DNA from: Catenuloplanes atrovinosus
Lineage (GTDB): Bacteria; Actinomycetota; Actinomycetes; Mycobacteriales; Micromonosporaceae
Assembly: GCF_031458235.1 (NCBI RefSeq)
Contig: NZ_JAVDYB010000001.1
Span: 7,010,501-7,074,500, forward strand
Length of the DNA stretch: 64,000 nt
Direction: 5' to 3'
Shown: positions 16,851-26,238 of the stretch, piece by piece
Position numbering within the stretch: the stretch's first letter is position 1
Layout: each line of letters begins with the position of its first letter
Notes under the pieces: generated by a model
What the model saw: only the letters and a program-made list of their open reading frames with translations
Told to the model about the DNA's origin: nothing
Database searches by the model: none
Position numbers and translations under genes: made by a program

Positions 16851-16882
16851 GCGGCCCCCGCCACACAGAAGGCGGGGGCCGC
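16851..16882. terminator. terminator after htpX
   Basis: A perfect 12-bp stem (GCGGCCCCCGCC with its complement) and 8-base loop, 12 bases past the htpX stop. Confidence 0.8.
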
Positions 16883-16894
16883 GGGAGGAAGAGA

Positions 16895-17758
16895 TCAGTG
16901 CGAGGCGACCGCCATCGTCTGGAGGCGGCGGATTCGCTCGTCCATCGGGGGGTGGGTGGAGAACAGGGCGGACAGGCCGCCGCCGGTCAGCGGGTTGGCG
17001 ATCATCAGGTGGGCGGACGACGCCACCCGAGTGTCGGCCGGGAGCGGGATGCGCTGGGTGCCGTAGGAGATCTTGCGGAGGGCGTCGGCGAGGGCGAGCG
17101 GGTCGCGGGTCAGGCGGGCGCCGGACGCGTCGGCCTCGAATTCGCGGTTACGGCTGATCGCGAGCTGGATGATGCTGGCCGCGATCGGGCCGAGGACGAT
17201 CATGAGGAGGAGCGCGGCCGGGTTCGGGGCGTCCTCGTCGTCACCGCCGCCGAGCGGGATGAAGATTGCCAGGTTTGCCAGCATCGTGATGATTCCGGCG
17301 AGGCCGGCGGCGACGCTGGAGATCAGGATGTCGCGGTTGTAGACGTGGGAGAGCTCGTGGCCGATCACGGCGCGCAGTTCGCGGTAGTCGAGCAGCCGCG
17401 TGATGCCGACGGTGACGGCCACGGCCGCGTTCCGCGGGTTGCGGCCGGTGGCGAACGCGTTGGGCTGGAGCGCCGGGCTCACGTAGAGGCGCGGCATCGG
17501 CTGGCCGGCCTCGGTCGCGAGTTCGCGGACCATCTGGTACAGCGCGGGGAACTCGGCCTCGCTGACCGGCCGCGCGCGCATCGAGCGGAGCGCGATCCGA
17601 TCGCTCCAGAAGTAACCGGCCGCGTTCATGCCGAGCGAGAGCAGGACGGCGACGACCAGGCCGGTGCTGCCGCCGAACCAGTACCCGACGCCCAGGATCA
17701 TGGCCGTGAGCAGGCCCAGCAGGGCGGCCGTCTTGAGTCCGTTGTGGTGGCTGTGCAC
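16895..17758 (-). CDS. htpX: membrane zinc metalloprotease HtpX
   Basis: A 287-residue M48 protease that degrades misfolded membrane proteins. Two N-terminal hydrophobic segments (about 11-29 and 31-49) precede the catalytic HELSH at 134-138 and the third zinc ligand in EFEAD at 206-210. Two more hydrophobic segments (about 146-169 and 182-200) lie between them, as in HtpX. The family segment PNAFATGRNPRNAAVAVT is present. Start ATG at 17758. It is followed by a strong terminator; the nuo locus lies upstream in the same direction but 110 bp away, so htpX is probably separate. Confidence 0.96.
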   Translation of the reverse strand: MHSHHNGLKTAALLGLLTAMILGVGYWFGGSTGLVVAVLLSLGMNAAGYFWSDRIALRSMRARPVSEAEFPALYQMVRELATEAGQPMPRLYVSPALQPNAFATGRNPRNAAVAVTVGITRLLDYRELRAVIGHELSHVYNRDILISSVAAGLAGIITMLANLAIFIPLGGGDDEDAPNPAALLLMIVLGPIAASIIQLAISRNREFEADASGARLTRDPLALADALRKISYGTQRIPLPADTRVASSAHLMIANPLTGGGLSALFSTHPPMDERIRRLQTMAVASH

Positions 17759-17871
17759 GGTGACTCCTTCATCGAGTGAGCTGGTGGCTCACAGAAGGTG
17801 AAACACGTTCTCCTCCACCGAATAATCCGCGCGTGCCTGTGACCTTGCTGAGCGTGAGGGGCCGGCCGGAG

Positions 17872-19470
17872 TCACAGCGCGGTCAGGCGCAGCAGCGGCT
17901 CGGGGGCGAAGCCGAGCAGCACGGCCAGCACGGTCGCGGCCACCAGCACGGCGCCGACCGGCCACGGTACGTGGGACCAGCCGGTGCCGGCCGAACCGTC
18001 CCGGGTCGGGGTGCCGTAGAGCGACGCGGCCACCCGCACGTAGTAGGCCAGTCCGATCACGGCGTTGAGCGCCACCACCAGCGCCAGCCAGCTCGCGTCG
18101 CCGTCGACCAGCGCGCGGACCACGGTCACCTTCGCGAACAGGCCGGCCAGCGCGGGCGGCAACCCGGCCAGGCCGATCAGCGCGAACGCCAGCATCCCGC
18201 CGACCCACGGCGCGCGCCGGGCCACGCCGCGGAAGTCGTCCAGGTCGCCGCCGTCCGCCGCGACCGGGCGCAGCGCGACCACGGCGGCGAACGCGGCCAG
18301 TTCCAGGAGCACGAAGAACGCGGCGTACGCCAGCGTGGCCGCCACCACCGGCTGCCACTCCGGCGAGCCGAGCGCGGTCGCGCCGAGCGGTGCCAGGATG
18401 TAGCCCGCCTGCGCCACCGACGACCAGGCCAGCAGCCGGACGGTACGGGTCTGCCGGAGCGCCACCACGTTGCCGACCGTCATGGTGAGCACCGCGAGCA
18501 CGGCCAGCACCGGACCGGTCTCCGCGCTCGGCAGCACGCCGTCGACGACCGCGAGCAGCGCCACCACGCCGCCGAGCTTGGACGCGGTGGACAGGTACGC
18601 CGCGACCGGCAGTGGCGCGCCGTCGTAGGTGGCCGGCGCCCAGGCGTGGAACGGCACGGCCGCGACCTTGAACGCCAGCCCGGCCACCAACAGTGCGCCG
18701 CCCACGCCGGCCAGCGGCAGCCCGGCGTCGAGCGCACCCGGCAGGGTGGACAGGTGCAGCGCGCCGGTCGCGGCGTGGAGCAGCGCCGCGCCGAGCAGCG
18801 TCACCGACGTCGCCACCACGCTGACCACGAAGAACGTCACCGCGGAGTCCGCGCTCGCCCGCTGCATCCGCAGTTGCTCGGCCGCGACCTCTCGCTCCGC
18901 GGCCAGCGGGAGGTCACCATTCTCCGGCGCGGCGTTCAGCGCGTCGGACGACGTTCGATCCTCCGGGGACGGCTCCGGGTAGACCGGCGCGCCCGCGCCG
19001 GTGAAGACCGCGCGCGGCGAGGCGCTGCGGCGCAGCCCGACCAGCAGGTACAGCGGGAGCGTCAGCGTCTCCAGCGCCACGATCAGCGTGATCAGGTCGC
19101 CGGCCGCGCCGAGCACCACGCCGCCGGTCATCGAGCAGGCGAGCAGGAAGCAGTACTCCCCGGCCGGTACCGCCCCGGCGCGCAGCATCGGCGCGGAGAG
19201 CGCCAGCACGGCCAGCGTGAGCAGCGCGAACAGCACCCCGGCCAGCGCCGCCCGGTCGGTCGCCAGGTATGAGCAGGCGCCGCCCACGCAGAACGACCCG
19301 CGATCCGGTCCGGTACCGGTGACCGCGGCCACGACGACGGTCAGCGCCGCGCCGACCGCGGTCCCGGCGGCCACCGCGCGCGGCGGCCCGAACAGGTCGA
19401 TGAGCAGCACCAGCACCGCGGTCGCCGCCGCCACGTACGCCGGGAGCAGCGCCAGCTGATCGATGGTCAC
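17872..19470 (-). CDS. nuoN: NADH dehydrogenase I subunit N
   Basis: The last antiporter-like membrane subunit of the cluster, 532 residues from a GTG that overlaps the nuoM stop by 4 bases. The proton-pumping core is recognisable (ALETLTLPLYLLVGLRR, VPFHAWAPATYDGAPLPVAA). Residues about 150-205 form a polar, acidic insertion (PEPSPEDRTSSD and following) between two membrane helices that is not part of the usual NuoN. It closes the nuoC-H-I-J-K-L-M-N run. Confidence 0.93.
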   Translation of the reverse strand: MTIDQLALLPAYVAAATAVLVLLIDLFGPPRAVAAGTAVGAALTVVVAAVTGTGPDRGSFCVGGACSYLATDRAALAGVLFALLTLAVLALSAPMLRAGAVPAGEYCFLLACSMTGGVVLGAAGDLITLIVALETLTLPLYLLVGLRRSASPRAVFTGAGAPVYPEPSPEDRTSSDALNAAPENGDLPLAAEREVAAEQLRMQRASADSAVTFFVVSVVATSVTLLGAALLHAATGALHLSTLPGALDAGLPLAGVGGALLVAGLAFKVAAVPFHAWAPATYDGAPLPVAAYLSTASKLGGVVALLAVVDGVLPSAETGPVLAVLAVLTMTVGNVVALRQTRTVRLLAWSSVAQAGYILAPLGATALGSPEWQPVVAATLAYAAFFVLLELAAFAAVVALRPVAADGGDLDDFRGVARRAPWVGGMLAFALIGLAGLPPALAGLFAKVTVVRALVDGDASWLALVVALNAVIGLAYYVRVAASLYGTPTRDGSAGTGWSHVPWPVGAVLVAATVLAVLLGFAPEPLLRLTAL

Positions 19471-21131
19471 GGACGCACCGCCTCCAGGAGGACACCGATC
19501 GGCACGTCCGTGCCGGTGAGCACCAGCGCCGGCCAGACACCGAGCACCAACACCAGGATCACCAGCGGCGACCAGGCGAGCAGCTCGGCCGCCGTCGGCC
19601 ACCCCGGCACCAGCCGCTCCGGCAACGCCACCTCACTGGGCGCAGCCGACCCGGCACCCCCGGAAGCACCGGCACCGCCGGAAGACGCCACCGCCGCGGA
19701 CAGCGCCCCCGCCACCGCCCACGACGGGACCAGCAGCGACACCGCCGGGCTGGCCGGCCCGTGCGTCACCCGGCGCAGCAACCGCAGCAGGTAGGCCGCG
19801 GTCAGTGCGCCCCCGAACGCCGCCAGCACGGCCAGCGTGATCCACAGCCCGCCGCCGCGCCGCACGGCCGCGACCACCGCGAACGCCTCGCCCCAGAATC
19901 CGGCCAGCCCGGGCAGACCCAGCGACGCGATCGCCGCGAAGCCGAGCAGCCCGGCCAGCCGCGGCGCGTTCTCCCGCAGCCCGCCCAACTCGTCCAGGCG
20001 GCCGGTGTGCGCGCGGTCCTTCACGGCCCCGGCCAGGAAGAACAGCAGGCCGGTGATCACCCCGTGGGCGATGTTGCCGAGCAGCGCCGCCTGCACGCCG
20101 GTTGCGGTCAGCGTGGCGATGCCGAGCAGCACGAAGCCCATGTGGCCGACGGACGAGTACGCGATCAGCCGCTTCAGTTCGGTCTGCGCCAGGCAGACCA
20201 GCGACCCGACCACGATCGCCGCGACCGCCAGCACGCCCAGCACGCCGGACAGCGCCTCCGCGCCCGCGGGCGCCGCGCCCAGCCCGACCCGGATCAGCCC
20301 GTACGTACCCATCTTCAGCAGCACGCCGGCCAGGATCACGCTGCCCACGGTCGGCGCCTGGGTGTGCGCGTCCGGCAGCCAGGTGTGCAGCGGCCACAGC
20401 GGACTCTTCACCGCGAACGCGATCGCCAGCAGCGCGAACGCGAACACCTGCGTGCCCCGGTCCAGCGCGAACGGCGCGTCCAGCAGCGACGACGTCCCGG
20501 CCCCGGTCACCACCACCAGCACGCCGACCAGCAGCAGCACGGAGCCGAACAGCGTGTAGAGCGCGAACTTCCGCGCCGCCGCCCGCTGTGGCTCCCGGTC
20601 CGCCGGGTCCGTGCCGTAGTGCGCGCCGCCCCAGACCGCGATCACCGCGTACATCGGCAGCAGCACGACCTCGAAGAAGACGAAGAACAGCACCAGGTCG
20701 AACGCGAGGAACGTGCCGAGGATGCCCACCTCGATCACCAGCAGCAGCGCGGTCAGCAACCGGCCGGGCCCGCCCGGCGGCACCCGCCAGACCGTGTAAC
20801 CGCAGCACAGCAGCGTGAGCAGCGCGGTCAGGACCACCAGCGGGTACGAGATCGCGTCCACGCCGAGCTGGAAGCGCAGGTCGAGCGCGGGCACCCAGGG
20901 CAGGTCGACCAGCGCCCACGGCCTCGGCGCGGCGGGCTCCGGGGTGTACGCGAACCAGCTCCCCCACCGCAGCGGCACGGCCACGGCCAGCGTCGCCGCG
21001 GCGATCACGGTGCCGAGCACGCGGGCCTGCCGGTCACGCGCGGCCGGCAGCAGCGCCACCGCGAGCGCGCCCAGCGCGGGCAGCGCGAGCAGCGCGATCA
21101 GCAGCGCGGACGACGTACCCGGGGCGATCAT
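19467..21131 (-). CDS. nuoM: NADH dehydrogenase I subunit M
   Basis: A 554-residue antiporter-like subunit of the complex I membrane arm with about 14 hydrophobic helices. The NuoM signatures are present: EVVLLPMYAVIAVWGG, KSPLWPLHTWLPDAHTQAPT and LIAYSSVGHMGFVLLGIATL, including the channel Glu and Lys residues. The C-terminal part has a loop rich in Gly, Ala and Ser (about 475-500) not expected in the family. Overlaps nuoL by 4 bases (ATGA) and nuoN by 4 bases, indicating translational coupling. Confidence 0.95.
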   Translation of the reverse strand: MIAPGTSSALLIALLALPALGALAVALLPAARDRQARVLGTVIAAATLAVAVPLRWGSWFAYTPEPAAPRPWALVDLPWVPALDLRFQLGVDAISYPLVVLTALLTLLCCGYTVWRVPPGGPGRLLTALLLVIEVGILGTFLAFDLVLFFVFFEVVLLPMYAVIAVWGGAHYGTDPADREPQRAAARKFALYTLFGSVLLLVGVLVVVTGAGTSSLLDAPFALDRGTQVFAFALLAIAFAVKSPLWPLHTWLPDAHTQAPTVGSVILAGVLLKMGTYGLIRVGLGAAPAGAEALSGVLGVLAVAAIVVGSLVCLAQTELKRLIAYSSVGHMGFVLLGIATLTATGVQAALLGNIAHGVITGLLFFLAGAVKDRAHTGRLDELGGLRENAPRLAGLLGFAAIASLGLPGLAGFWGEAFAVVAAVRRGGGLWITLAVLAAFGGALTAAYLLRLLRRVTHGPASPAVSLLVPSWAVAGALSAAVASSGGAGASGGAGSAAPSEVALPERLVPGWPTAAELLAWSPLVILVLVLGVWPALVLTGTDVPIGVLLEAVRP

Positions 21132-23122
21132 GCGCCACCGCCCAGGATCGCGGCCGCGAGGCCGATCAGCAGCACGCCGGCCAGCAGCGCGGTGGCGGCC
21201 CGGGGCAGCGGCGCCCGGTGCGCGCGGGCCAGCAGCCCGCCGAGCCCGGTGGTGCCGCGGCCGGCGCCCTCCACCGCGCCGTCCACCACGGACTCGTCGA
21301 CCCGGCGCAGCGCCGCCGCGATCGCGCGCGCCGGTCGTACCACGGCATGGTGTTGCAGGTCATCGAGGTGGAACGCGTGGGCGAGGACCGGCCGGAGCGG
21401 GCCGAGCGCGCTCGCGGGGTCGGCGTCCGGCCGGCGCCGCCACAGCCACCACGCGGAGATCGCGCCCGCGGCCAGCAGCGCGAGCGCCAGGAACAGCGAC
21501 GGCGAGACGTGCGGCGCGGCCAGGCCGAGGTCCGCGCGCGCGTCCGGCAGCAGCGCGATCAGGCCGAGCAGCGCGCTCGGCACCGCCAGCGCCATCACCG
21601 GCCAGTGCATCAGCGCGGGCGGATCCAGCGGTCGCGGCTCCGAAGGCGGCGGTGGTTCCGCGGTCTCCGCCGCCTCCTGGACCTCCTTGCGGGCCAGCGC
21701 CTTGGCCTTGCGCGCGGCCTCCAGCTCCAGGTAGGTGGGCTTGCCGACGAACGCGGGCGTCACCGACGGCTCCGGCGCGGGCGGGTGCTCCGCCGCCTCC
21801 GCGCGGGCGGCCGGGACCGGGCCGAAGAAGACGCGCAGCAGCAGGCGCGTCGAGTACCAGGCGGTCAGCGCCACGCCGAGCAGCGCCACGACCCAGATGA
21901 CCAGCGCGATCCAGGCCGGGACCTGCCCGTGCCCGTCACGCGCCTCGGCCGCGGCGGCGATCACGCTCTCCTTGCTCCAGAACCCGGCCAGCGGCGGCAG
22001 CCCGGCCAGCGCGCCCAGGCCGATCGCGGTGCACCAGAAGACGTCCGGCATGTTCTTCCGCAGGCCGCCCATCCGGGACATCAGGTTGCTGCCGACCGCG
22101 TGGATCACGCAACCGGCCGCGAGGAACAGCAGCGCCTTGAACGCGGCGTGGGTGAGCAGGTGGAAGATCGCGGCGCCGGGCGCGCCGATCGCCAGCGCCG
22201 CCGCCATGTAGCCGATCTGCGACACCGTCGACCAGGCCAGCACGCGCTTGATGTCCTCCTGCGCGGTCGCGGCCAGCGCGCCGAGCAGCAGCGTCACGGC
22301 CGCGATCAGGCCCAGCACGCTCAGCGCGAGCGGGGACTGCACGAAGACCGGGTAGAGCCGGGCCACCACGTACACCCCGGACGCCACCATGGTCGCGGCG
22401 TGGATCAGCGCGGAGACCGGCGTCGGGCCGGCCATCGCGTCCGGCAGCCAGGTGTGCAGCGGGACCTGCGCGCTCTTGCCCGCCACCCCGGCGAGCAGGA
22501 GCAGAGCGATCCAGCCGGGGTACGTACCCGCGAGGATCTCCGGGATGCCGAACGTGCCCGCGTGCACGGCCAGGAACGCGATGCCGAGCAGGAAGCCGAC
22601 GTCGCCGACGCGGGTGACCAGGAACGCCTTCACGGCCGCGGCCGGCGCCTCGGGCAGCGTGCGGTCGTGCCCGATCAGCAGGTACGAGCAGGCGCCCATC
22701 ACCTCCCAGCCGATCAGCAGCAGGATCAGGTCGTCCGCGGTCACCACCAGCAGCATCGCGGCCGTGAACAGGCTCACCTGGGCGGCGTAGGGTGCGTACC
22801 GCTCGTCCCGGTGCAGGTAGCCGAGCGAGTAGACCTGCACGGCCAGCGCCACCGCGGTCACCGCCACGGACACCTGGATCGCGGTCAGGTCGGCGCGCAG
22901 GCCGAGCCGTACCGTCAGATCCCCGATCGTGATCCACTCCGCGGACGCGACGATCGGTTCGCGCGCGGTGGCCAGCAGCGTGACGGCGGTCAGCAGGGAG
23001 AGCGCGGACGCGGTGATGCCGAACGCGGCGGCCGGGAAGCGGCCCCTGCTCGTCGCCGGCAGCAGCAGGCTGCCCAGGCCGACCAGCGCCGGCGCGGCGA
23101 TCATGAAGATGACCAGCGCCAT
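21128..23122 (-). CDS. nuoL: NADH dehydrogenase I subunit L
   Basis: The distal proton-pumping subunit, 664 residues. ADDLILLLIGWEVMGACSYL and QVPLHTWLPDAMAGPTPVSA are NuoL signatures, and KRVLAWSTVSQIGYM carries the key Lys region. About 60 charged, proline-rich residues (440-500) form an extra loop between helices near the C-terminus. Many residues upstream of the ATG are also in frame but overlap nuoK/nuoJ; the ATG at 23122 shares one base with the nuoK stop, the usual coupling. Confidence 0.95.
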   Translation of the reverse strand: MALVIFMIAAPALVGLGSLLLPATSRGRFPAAAFGITASALSLLTAVTLLATAREPIVASAEWITIGDLTVRLGLRADLTAIQVSVAVTAVALAVQVYSLGYLHRDERYAPYAAQVSLFTAAMLLVVTADDLILLLIGWEVMGACSYLLIGHDRTLPEAPAAAVKAFLVTRVGDVGFLLGIAFLAVHAGTFGIPEILAGTYPGWIALLLLAGVAGKSAQVPLHTWLPDAMAGPTPVSALIHAATMVASGVYVVARLYPVFVQSPLALSVLGLIAAVTLLLGALAATAQEDIKRVLAWSTVSQIGYMAAALAIGAPGAAIFHLLTHAAFKALLFLAAGCVIHAVGSNLMSRMGGLRKNMPDVFWCTAIGLGALAGLPPLAGFWSKESVIAAAAEARDGHGQVPAWIALVIWVVALLGVALTAWYSTRLLLRVFFGPVPAARAEAAEHPPAPEPSVTPAFVGKPTYLELEAARKAKALARKEVQEAAETAEPPPPSEPRPLDPPALMHWPVMALAVPSALLGLIALLPDARADLGLAAPHVSPSLFLALALLAAGAISAWWLWRRRPDADPASALGPLRPVLAHAFHLDDLQHHAVVRPARAIAAALRRVDESVVDGAVEGAGRGTTGLGGLLARAHRAPLPRAATALLAGVLLIGLAAAILGGGA

Positions 23123-23412
23123 CAGTGCTTCTCCGCCAGGTCGATCCGGTCCACCGCGACCGTGGTGCGCAGCCGGTAGAGCCGCAGGATCAGTGCCAGG
23201 CCCACGCCGACCTCGGCCGCGGCCAGCACGATCACGAACAGCGCGAAGACCTGGCCGTGCACGCTCCCGGTGGTGACCAGCACCAGGTTGACCGCGTTCA
23301 GCATCAGCTCGACGGCCATCAGCAGCAGGATCGCGTTCCGCCGGCGGAGCACGCCGAAGACGCCCAGACCGAACAGGATCGCCGCGACCACGTACGGGAT
23401 GACGGGGTGCAT
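23122..23412 (-). CDS. nuoK: NADH dehydrogenase I subunit K
   Basis: A 96-residue, three-helix membrane subunit. The conserved Glu in helix 2 (ILLLMAVELMLNAVNLV) and in helix 3 (IVLAAAEVGVGLALIL) are both present; these are needed for proton transfer in E. coli NuoK. Start ATG 23412 shares a base with the nuoJ stop. Confidence 0.96.
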   Translation of the reverse strand: MHPVIPYVVAAILFGLGVFGVLRRRNAILLLMAVELMLNAVNLVLVTTGSVHGQVFALFVIVLAAAEVGVGLALILRLYRLRTTVAVDRIDLAEKH

Positions 23413-23903
23413 CAGTGCTGCCCCCGGCTGACCACGATCGCGCCGACCAGCGCGGCGAGCAGCAGGATCGACAGCACCTCGAACGGCAGCACCCAGGTCT
23501 GGAAGACCGCCTCGCCGAGCCGCTCCGCGGTCCCCGGCTCCGGGTACGGCACGCGCGTCCAGCGGTACGCGTCCGCCAGCAGCGCGGCGAGCCCGAGCCC
23601 CGCGCCACCGCCGATCACCGCGGCGGGCCAGGCCGGCCGGTTGAGATCGTCGGAGCGGCCGATCGGCGCGCGGGTCAGCATCACCGCGAACAGCAGCAGC
23701 ACCACGACCGCGCCCACGTAGATCAGCACCTGCACCCAGGCGACCAGCTCGGCCGCGAGCACCAGGTAGAGCCCGGCCACCGCGCCCAGGCAGACCACCA
23801 GGTAGAGGCCGGCCCGGACCAGGTGGTCGGTCAGCACCACGAGCGCGCCCGAGCCCACCGCGACCGCGCCCAGCGCGAGCAGCAGCACGTCCGCGCCGGT
23901 CAC
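23412..23903 (-). CDS. nuoJ: NADH dehydrogenase I subunit J
   Basis: A 163-residue membrane subunit with five hydrophobic helices and the NuoJ signature [20 protein letters not shown], which contains the pi-bulge helix of complex I. Start GTG overlaps the nuoI stop by 4 bases. Shorter than streptomycete NuoJ proteins with long acidic tails, but within bacterial range. Confidence 0.95.
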   Translation of the reverse strand: MTGADVLLLALGAVAVGSGALVVLTDHLVRAGLYLVVCLGAVAGLYLVLAAELVAWVQVLIYVGAVVVLLLFAVMLTRAPIGRSDDLNRPAWPAAVIGGGAGLGLAALLADAYRWTRVPYPEPGTAERLGEAVFQTWVLPFEVLSILLLAALVGAIVVSRGQH

Positions 23904-24406
23904 GCCCCGGCCTTCTTCGCGACCGCCGCCTCCTCCTTGGAGGGCTCACCGTTCGGGTCGTGGGCGGGCGGCGGTGGGACCGTCGCCATCCACTCGCCGA
24001 GCCGCGTCTTGTCGTGCAGCAGGTCCCGGATGTCGTGCTCCGCGTACTCGAACTCGGGCGTCCAGTAGAGCGCGTCGAACGGGCACGCCTCGATGCAGAT
24101 CCCGCAGTACATGCAGAGCGAGAAGTCGATGTCGAAGCGATCCAGCACATTCCGCTGCCGGGCCCGGGCCGCGCCGGGCGCCACGACCTCCTCCTTGTGC
24201 GAGTCGATGTAGATGCACCAGTCCGGGCACTCCCGGGCGCACAGCATGCAGACCGTGCAGTTCTCCTCCAGGAGCGCGATCACCCCGCGCGACCTCGGCG
24301 GCAGCTCCGGCTGCACGTCCGGGTACTGCTGCGTGGTCGACCGCCGGGTCATCGTCTTGAGGGTGACGGCGAGCCCTTTCGCCAACCCCTCACCAGGCAC
24401 AGCCAT
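23900..24406 (-). CDS. nuoI: NADH dehydrogenase I subunit I (two [4Fe-4S] ferredoxin)
   Basis: A peripheral ferredoxin-like subunit of 168 residues that passes electrons to the NuoB cluster. Two complete motifs are seen: [12 protein letters not shown] and [12 protein letters not shown], each CxxCxxCxxxCP. I chose ATG 24406 with GAGG upstream; an ATG three codons earlier is possible. A 145-bp gap separates it from nuoH, the only sizeable gap in the run, and no gene is seen there. Confidence 0.95.
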   Translation of the reverse strand: MAVPGEGLAKGLAVTLKTMTRRSTTQQYPDVQPELPPRSRGVIALLEENCTVCMLCARECPDWCIYIDSHKEEVVAPGAARARQRNVLDRFDIDFSLCMYCGICIEACPFDALYWTPEFEYAEHDIRDLLHDKTRLGEWMATVPPPPAHDPNGEPSKEEAAVAKKAGA

Positions 24407-24551
24407 GGGCCTCATCCTGCCTGCTCGACCGTCCTCATGCGAGCACACGGCGCAAAACTTCCATTCCGGTACGGCGCGATACTCCGTTCCGTCAGCAATT
24501 GATCGACGGCATTCCGCATCGGGGCGAGCCGGAATCGGGAATCGCTTCCGC

Positions 24552-25517
24552 TCAGATGGCCAGGCGGACCGCCGCGGTGACGATGAGCTGGGCGAGGGCG
24601 GTGGGGACGAGGATGAGCCAGCAGAGGCGTTGGAGCTGGTCCTCGCGGAGGCGGGGGTAGGAGACGCGGAGCCAGATGATGACGAAGGCGACCGCGAATA
24701 TCTTGATCAGCGTCCAGAGCCAGCCGAGCGTGTCGTCGGCGAACGGGCCGCGCCAGCCGCCGAGGAAGAGGACCGTGGTGAGCGCGGAGATGACCACGAT
24801 CCCGACGTACTCGGCGAGCAGGAAGAACGCGAAGCGCAGCCCGGTGTACTCGGTCATGTAGCCGAAGACCAGCTCGGAGTCGGCGATCGGCATGTCGAAC
24901 GGTGGGCGGCGGATCTCGGCGAGCGCGGCGACGAAGAAGACCGCGAGCGCGGGCGCCTGCCAGATCAGCCACCACGGCCGCCACGCCTCGACGATGCCGG
25001 GCAGCGACAGCGTCCCCGCGGCCATCGCCACGCTGGCCGCGGCCAGCACCAGCGGTAGCTCGTAGCCGAGCAGCTGCGCGGCGCCCCGCAGGCCGCCGAG
25101 CAGAGAGTACTTGTTCGCGGAGGCCCACGCGGACATCAGCACCGCGACCACGCCGACGCCGACCACGGCGAGCACGAAGAACAGCCCGATGTCCAGCGGC
25201 TGCGCGACCAGGTCGCCGGGTCCGAGCGGGATGACCAGGAGCACCAGCAGGTACGGCACGAGCGCGACGATCGGGGCCAGCTTGAAGACCGGACCGTCGG
25301 CCTGGCGCGGCGTGACGTCCTCCTTCTGCACGAACTTGACGCCGTCCGCGACCAGTTGCGCCCAGCCGTGGAACGCGCCCGCGTACATCGGGCCGAGCCG
25401 GCCCTGCATGTGCGCCATCACCTTGTGCTCGACCTGGCCGACGATCAGCGGCAGCGTGAGGAACGCGATCACCACGCCGGCGATCCGGATCAGCAGCTCC
25501 ACCCAGAGCGGCATCAC
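24552..25517 (-). CDS. nuoH: NADH dehydrogenase I subunit H
   Basis: The 321-residue membrane subunit that forms the quinone channel floor. Signatures [25 protein letters not shown], and [20 protein letters not shown] with [18 protein letters not shown] are all present, so the acidic quinone-chamber residues look intact. GTG-ATG at 25517-25512 overlaps the nuoC stop. In standard loci nuoG precedes nuoH; here nuoC does. Confidence 0.96.
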   Translation of the reverse strand: MMPLWVELLIRIAGVVIAFLTLPLIVGQVEHKVMAHMQGRLGPMYAGAFHGWAQLVADGVKFVQKEDVTPRQADGPVFKLAPIVALVPYLLVLLVIPLGPGDLVAQPLDIGLFFVLAVVGVGVVAVLMSAWASANKYSLLGGLRGAAQLLGYELPLVLAAASVAMAAGTLSLPGIVEAWRPWWLIWQAPALAVFFVAALAEIRRPPFDMPIADSELVFGYMTEYTGLRFAFFLLAEYVGIVVISALTTVLFLGGWRGPFADDTLGWLWTLIKIFAVAFVIIWLRVSYPRLREDQLQRLCWLILVPTALAQLIVTAAVRLAI

Positions 25518-26206
25518 TCACCGCCTCCGTCTCCGCCGGCGGGCGGCTCCGGGACCGGCATGCTGCCGGTGGCGCCGCGCGCCGGCCGGGGCGGGCGCTC
25601 GGCGCGGGCCGGCGGAAGCTGCCCCGCCCGCGGCCCCCACTCGTTCGGATCGGGCACGCCCGGCGGCCGCATCGGCGCGCGCTTGCCGGTGCCGGCCGCG
25701 GCCTCGCCCGGCTCCTTCGCTCCCGGCCACGGCTTCGCCACCCGGGACGCCAGCACGAAGTCCTTGCGCAGCGGATGCCCCTCGAACTCCGGCGGCAACA
25801 GCAGCGGGCGCAGGTCGGCGTGCCCGGTGAAGCCGATCCCGAACATCTCGAACGTCTCGCGCTCGTGCCAGGCCGCGCCCGGGTAGAGCCCGACGATCGA
25901 CTCCAGCTCCGGCGCCTCGCGCGGCACCCGGGTGCGGACCAGCACGCCGTCCCGGCGGCGCGTCGACCACAGGTGCGCCACCACCGCGAAGCCGCCGTCG
26001 AGCTCGTCCACGGCGGAGAGCCAGTCGAAGAAGTCGCACCCCAGCCCGGCCGGTGACCGGGCCGCCTGGATCGCGGCCCACCAGCGCGCCGGGGGCACGT
26101 CCACGGTGGCCCGCGCGAACGCGTCGCCGCCGGCGGACACCGACGCCTCCGCGTCGTCGCCGCTGAGCTGGCTGACCAGGCGGGTGCCGACCTCTTCGGG
26201 CGTCAT
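25514..26206 (-). CDS. nuoC: NADH dehydrogenase I subunit C with long proline-rich tail
   Basis: A 230-residue 30-kDa-type subunit of the peripheral arm. The signature WHERETFEMFGIGFTGHADL then FEGHPLRKDF identifies the family. The last 70 residues or so are rich in Pro, Gly, Ala and Arg and look disordered, an extension beyond the usual domain. Start ATG 26206. It is the first gene of the contiguous nuoCHIJKLMN run and is not followed by nuoD, its normal neighbour and binding partner. Confidence 0.92.
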   Translation of the reverse strand: MTPEEVGTRLVSQLSGDDAEASVSAGGDAFARATVDVPPARWWAAIQAARSPAGLGCDFFDWLSAVDELDGGFAVVAHLWSTRRRDGVLVRTRVPREAPELESIVGLYPGAAWHERETFEMFGIGFTGHADLRPLLLPPEFEGHPLRKDFVLASRVAKPWPGAKEPGEAAAGTGKRAPMRPPGVPDPNEWGPRAGQLPPARAERPPRPARGATGSMPVPEPPAGGDGGGE

Positions 26207-26238
26207 AGGACAGATCCTAGGGACAACGGGGGTACGTG

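Noticed and set aside
16580-16864. A 94-codon minus-strand frame between htpX and yajQ.
   Set aside because: It starts inside the htpX terminator and is basic and low complexity; a different frame in the same place (16641-16787) looks more coding-like.
19761-23179. Very long plus-strand open frames (over 650 codons) opposite nuoL and nuoM.
   Set aside because: Complement frames of GC-rich genes lack stops; the composition is Arg/Gln/His/Pro rich and the real nuo genes are on the other strand.
23122-24150. A possible nuoJ-nuoK fused product in one long frame.
   Set aside because: Only the last 96 codons match NuoK; the upstream part is out of frame with nuoJ, which has its own start and stop.
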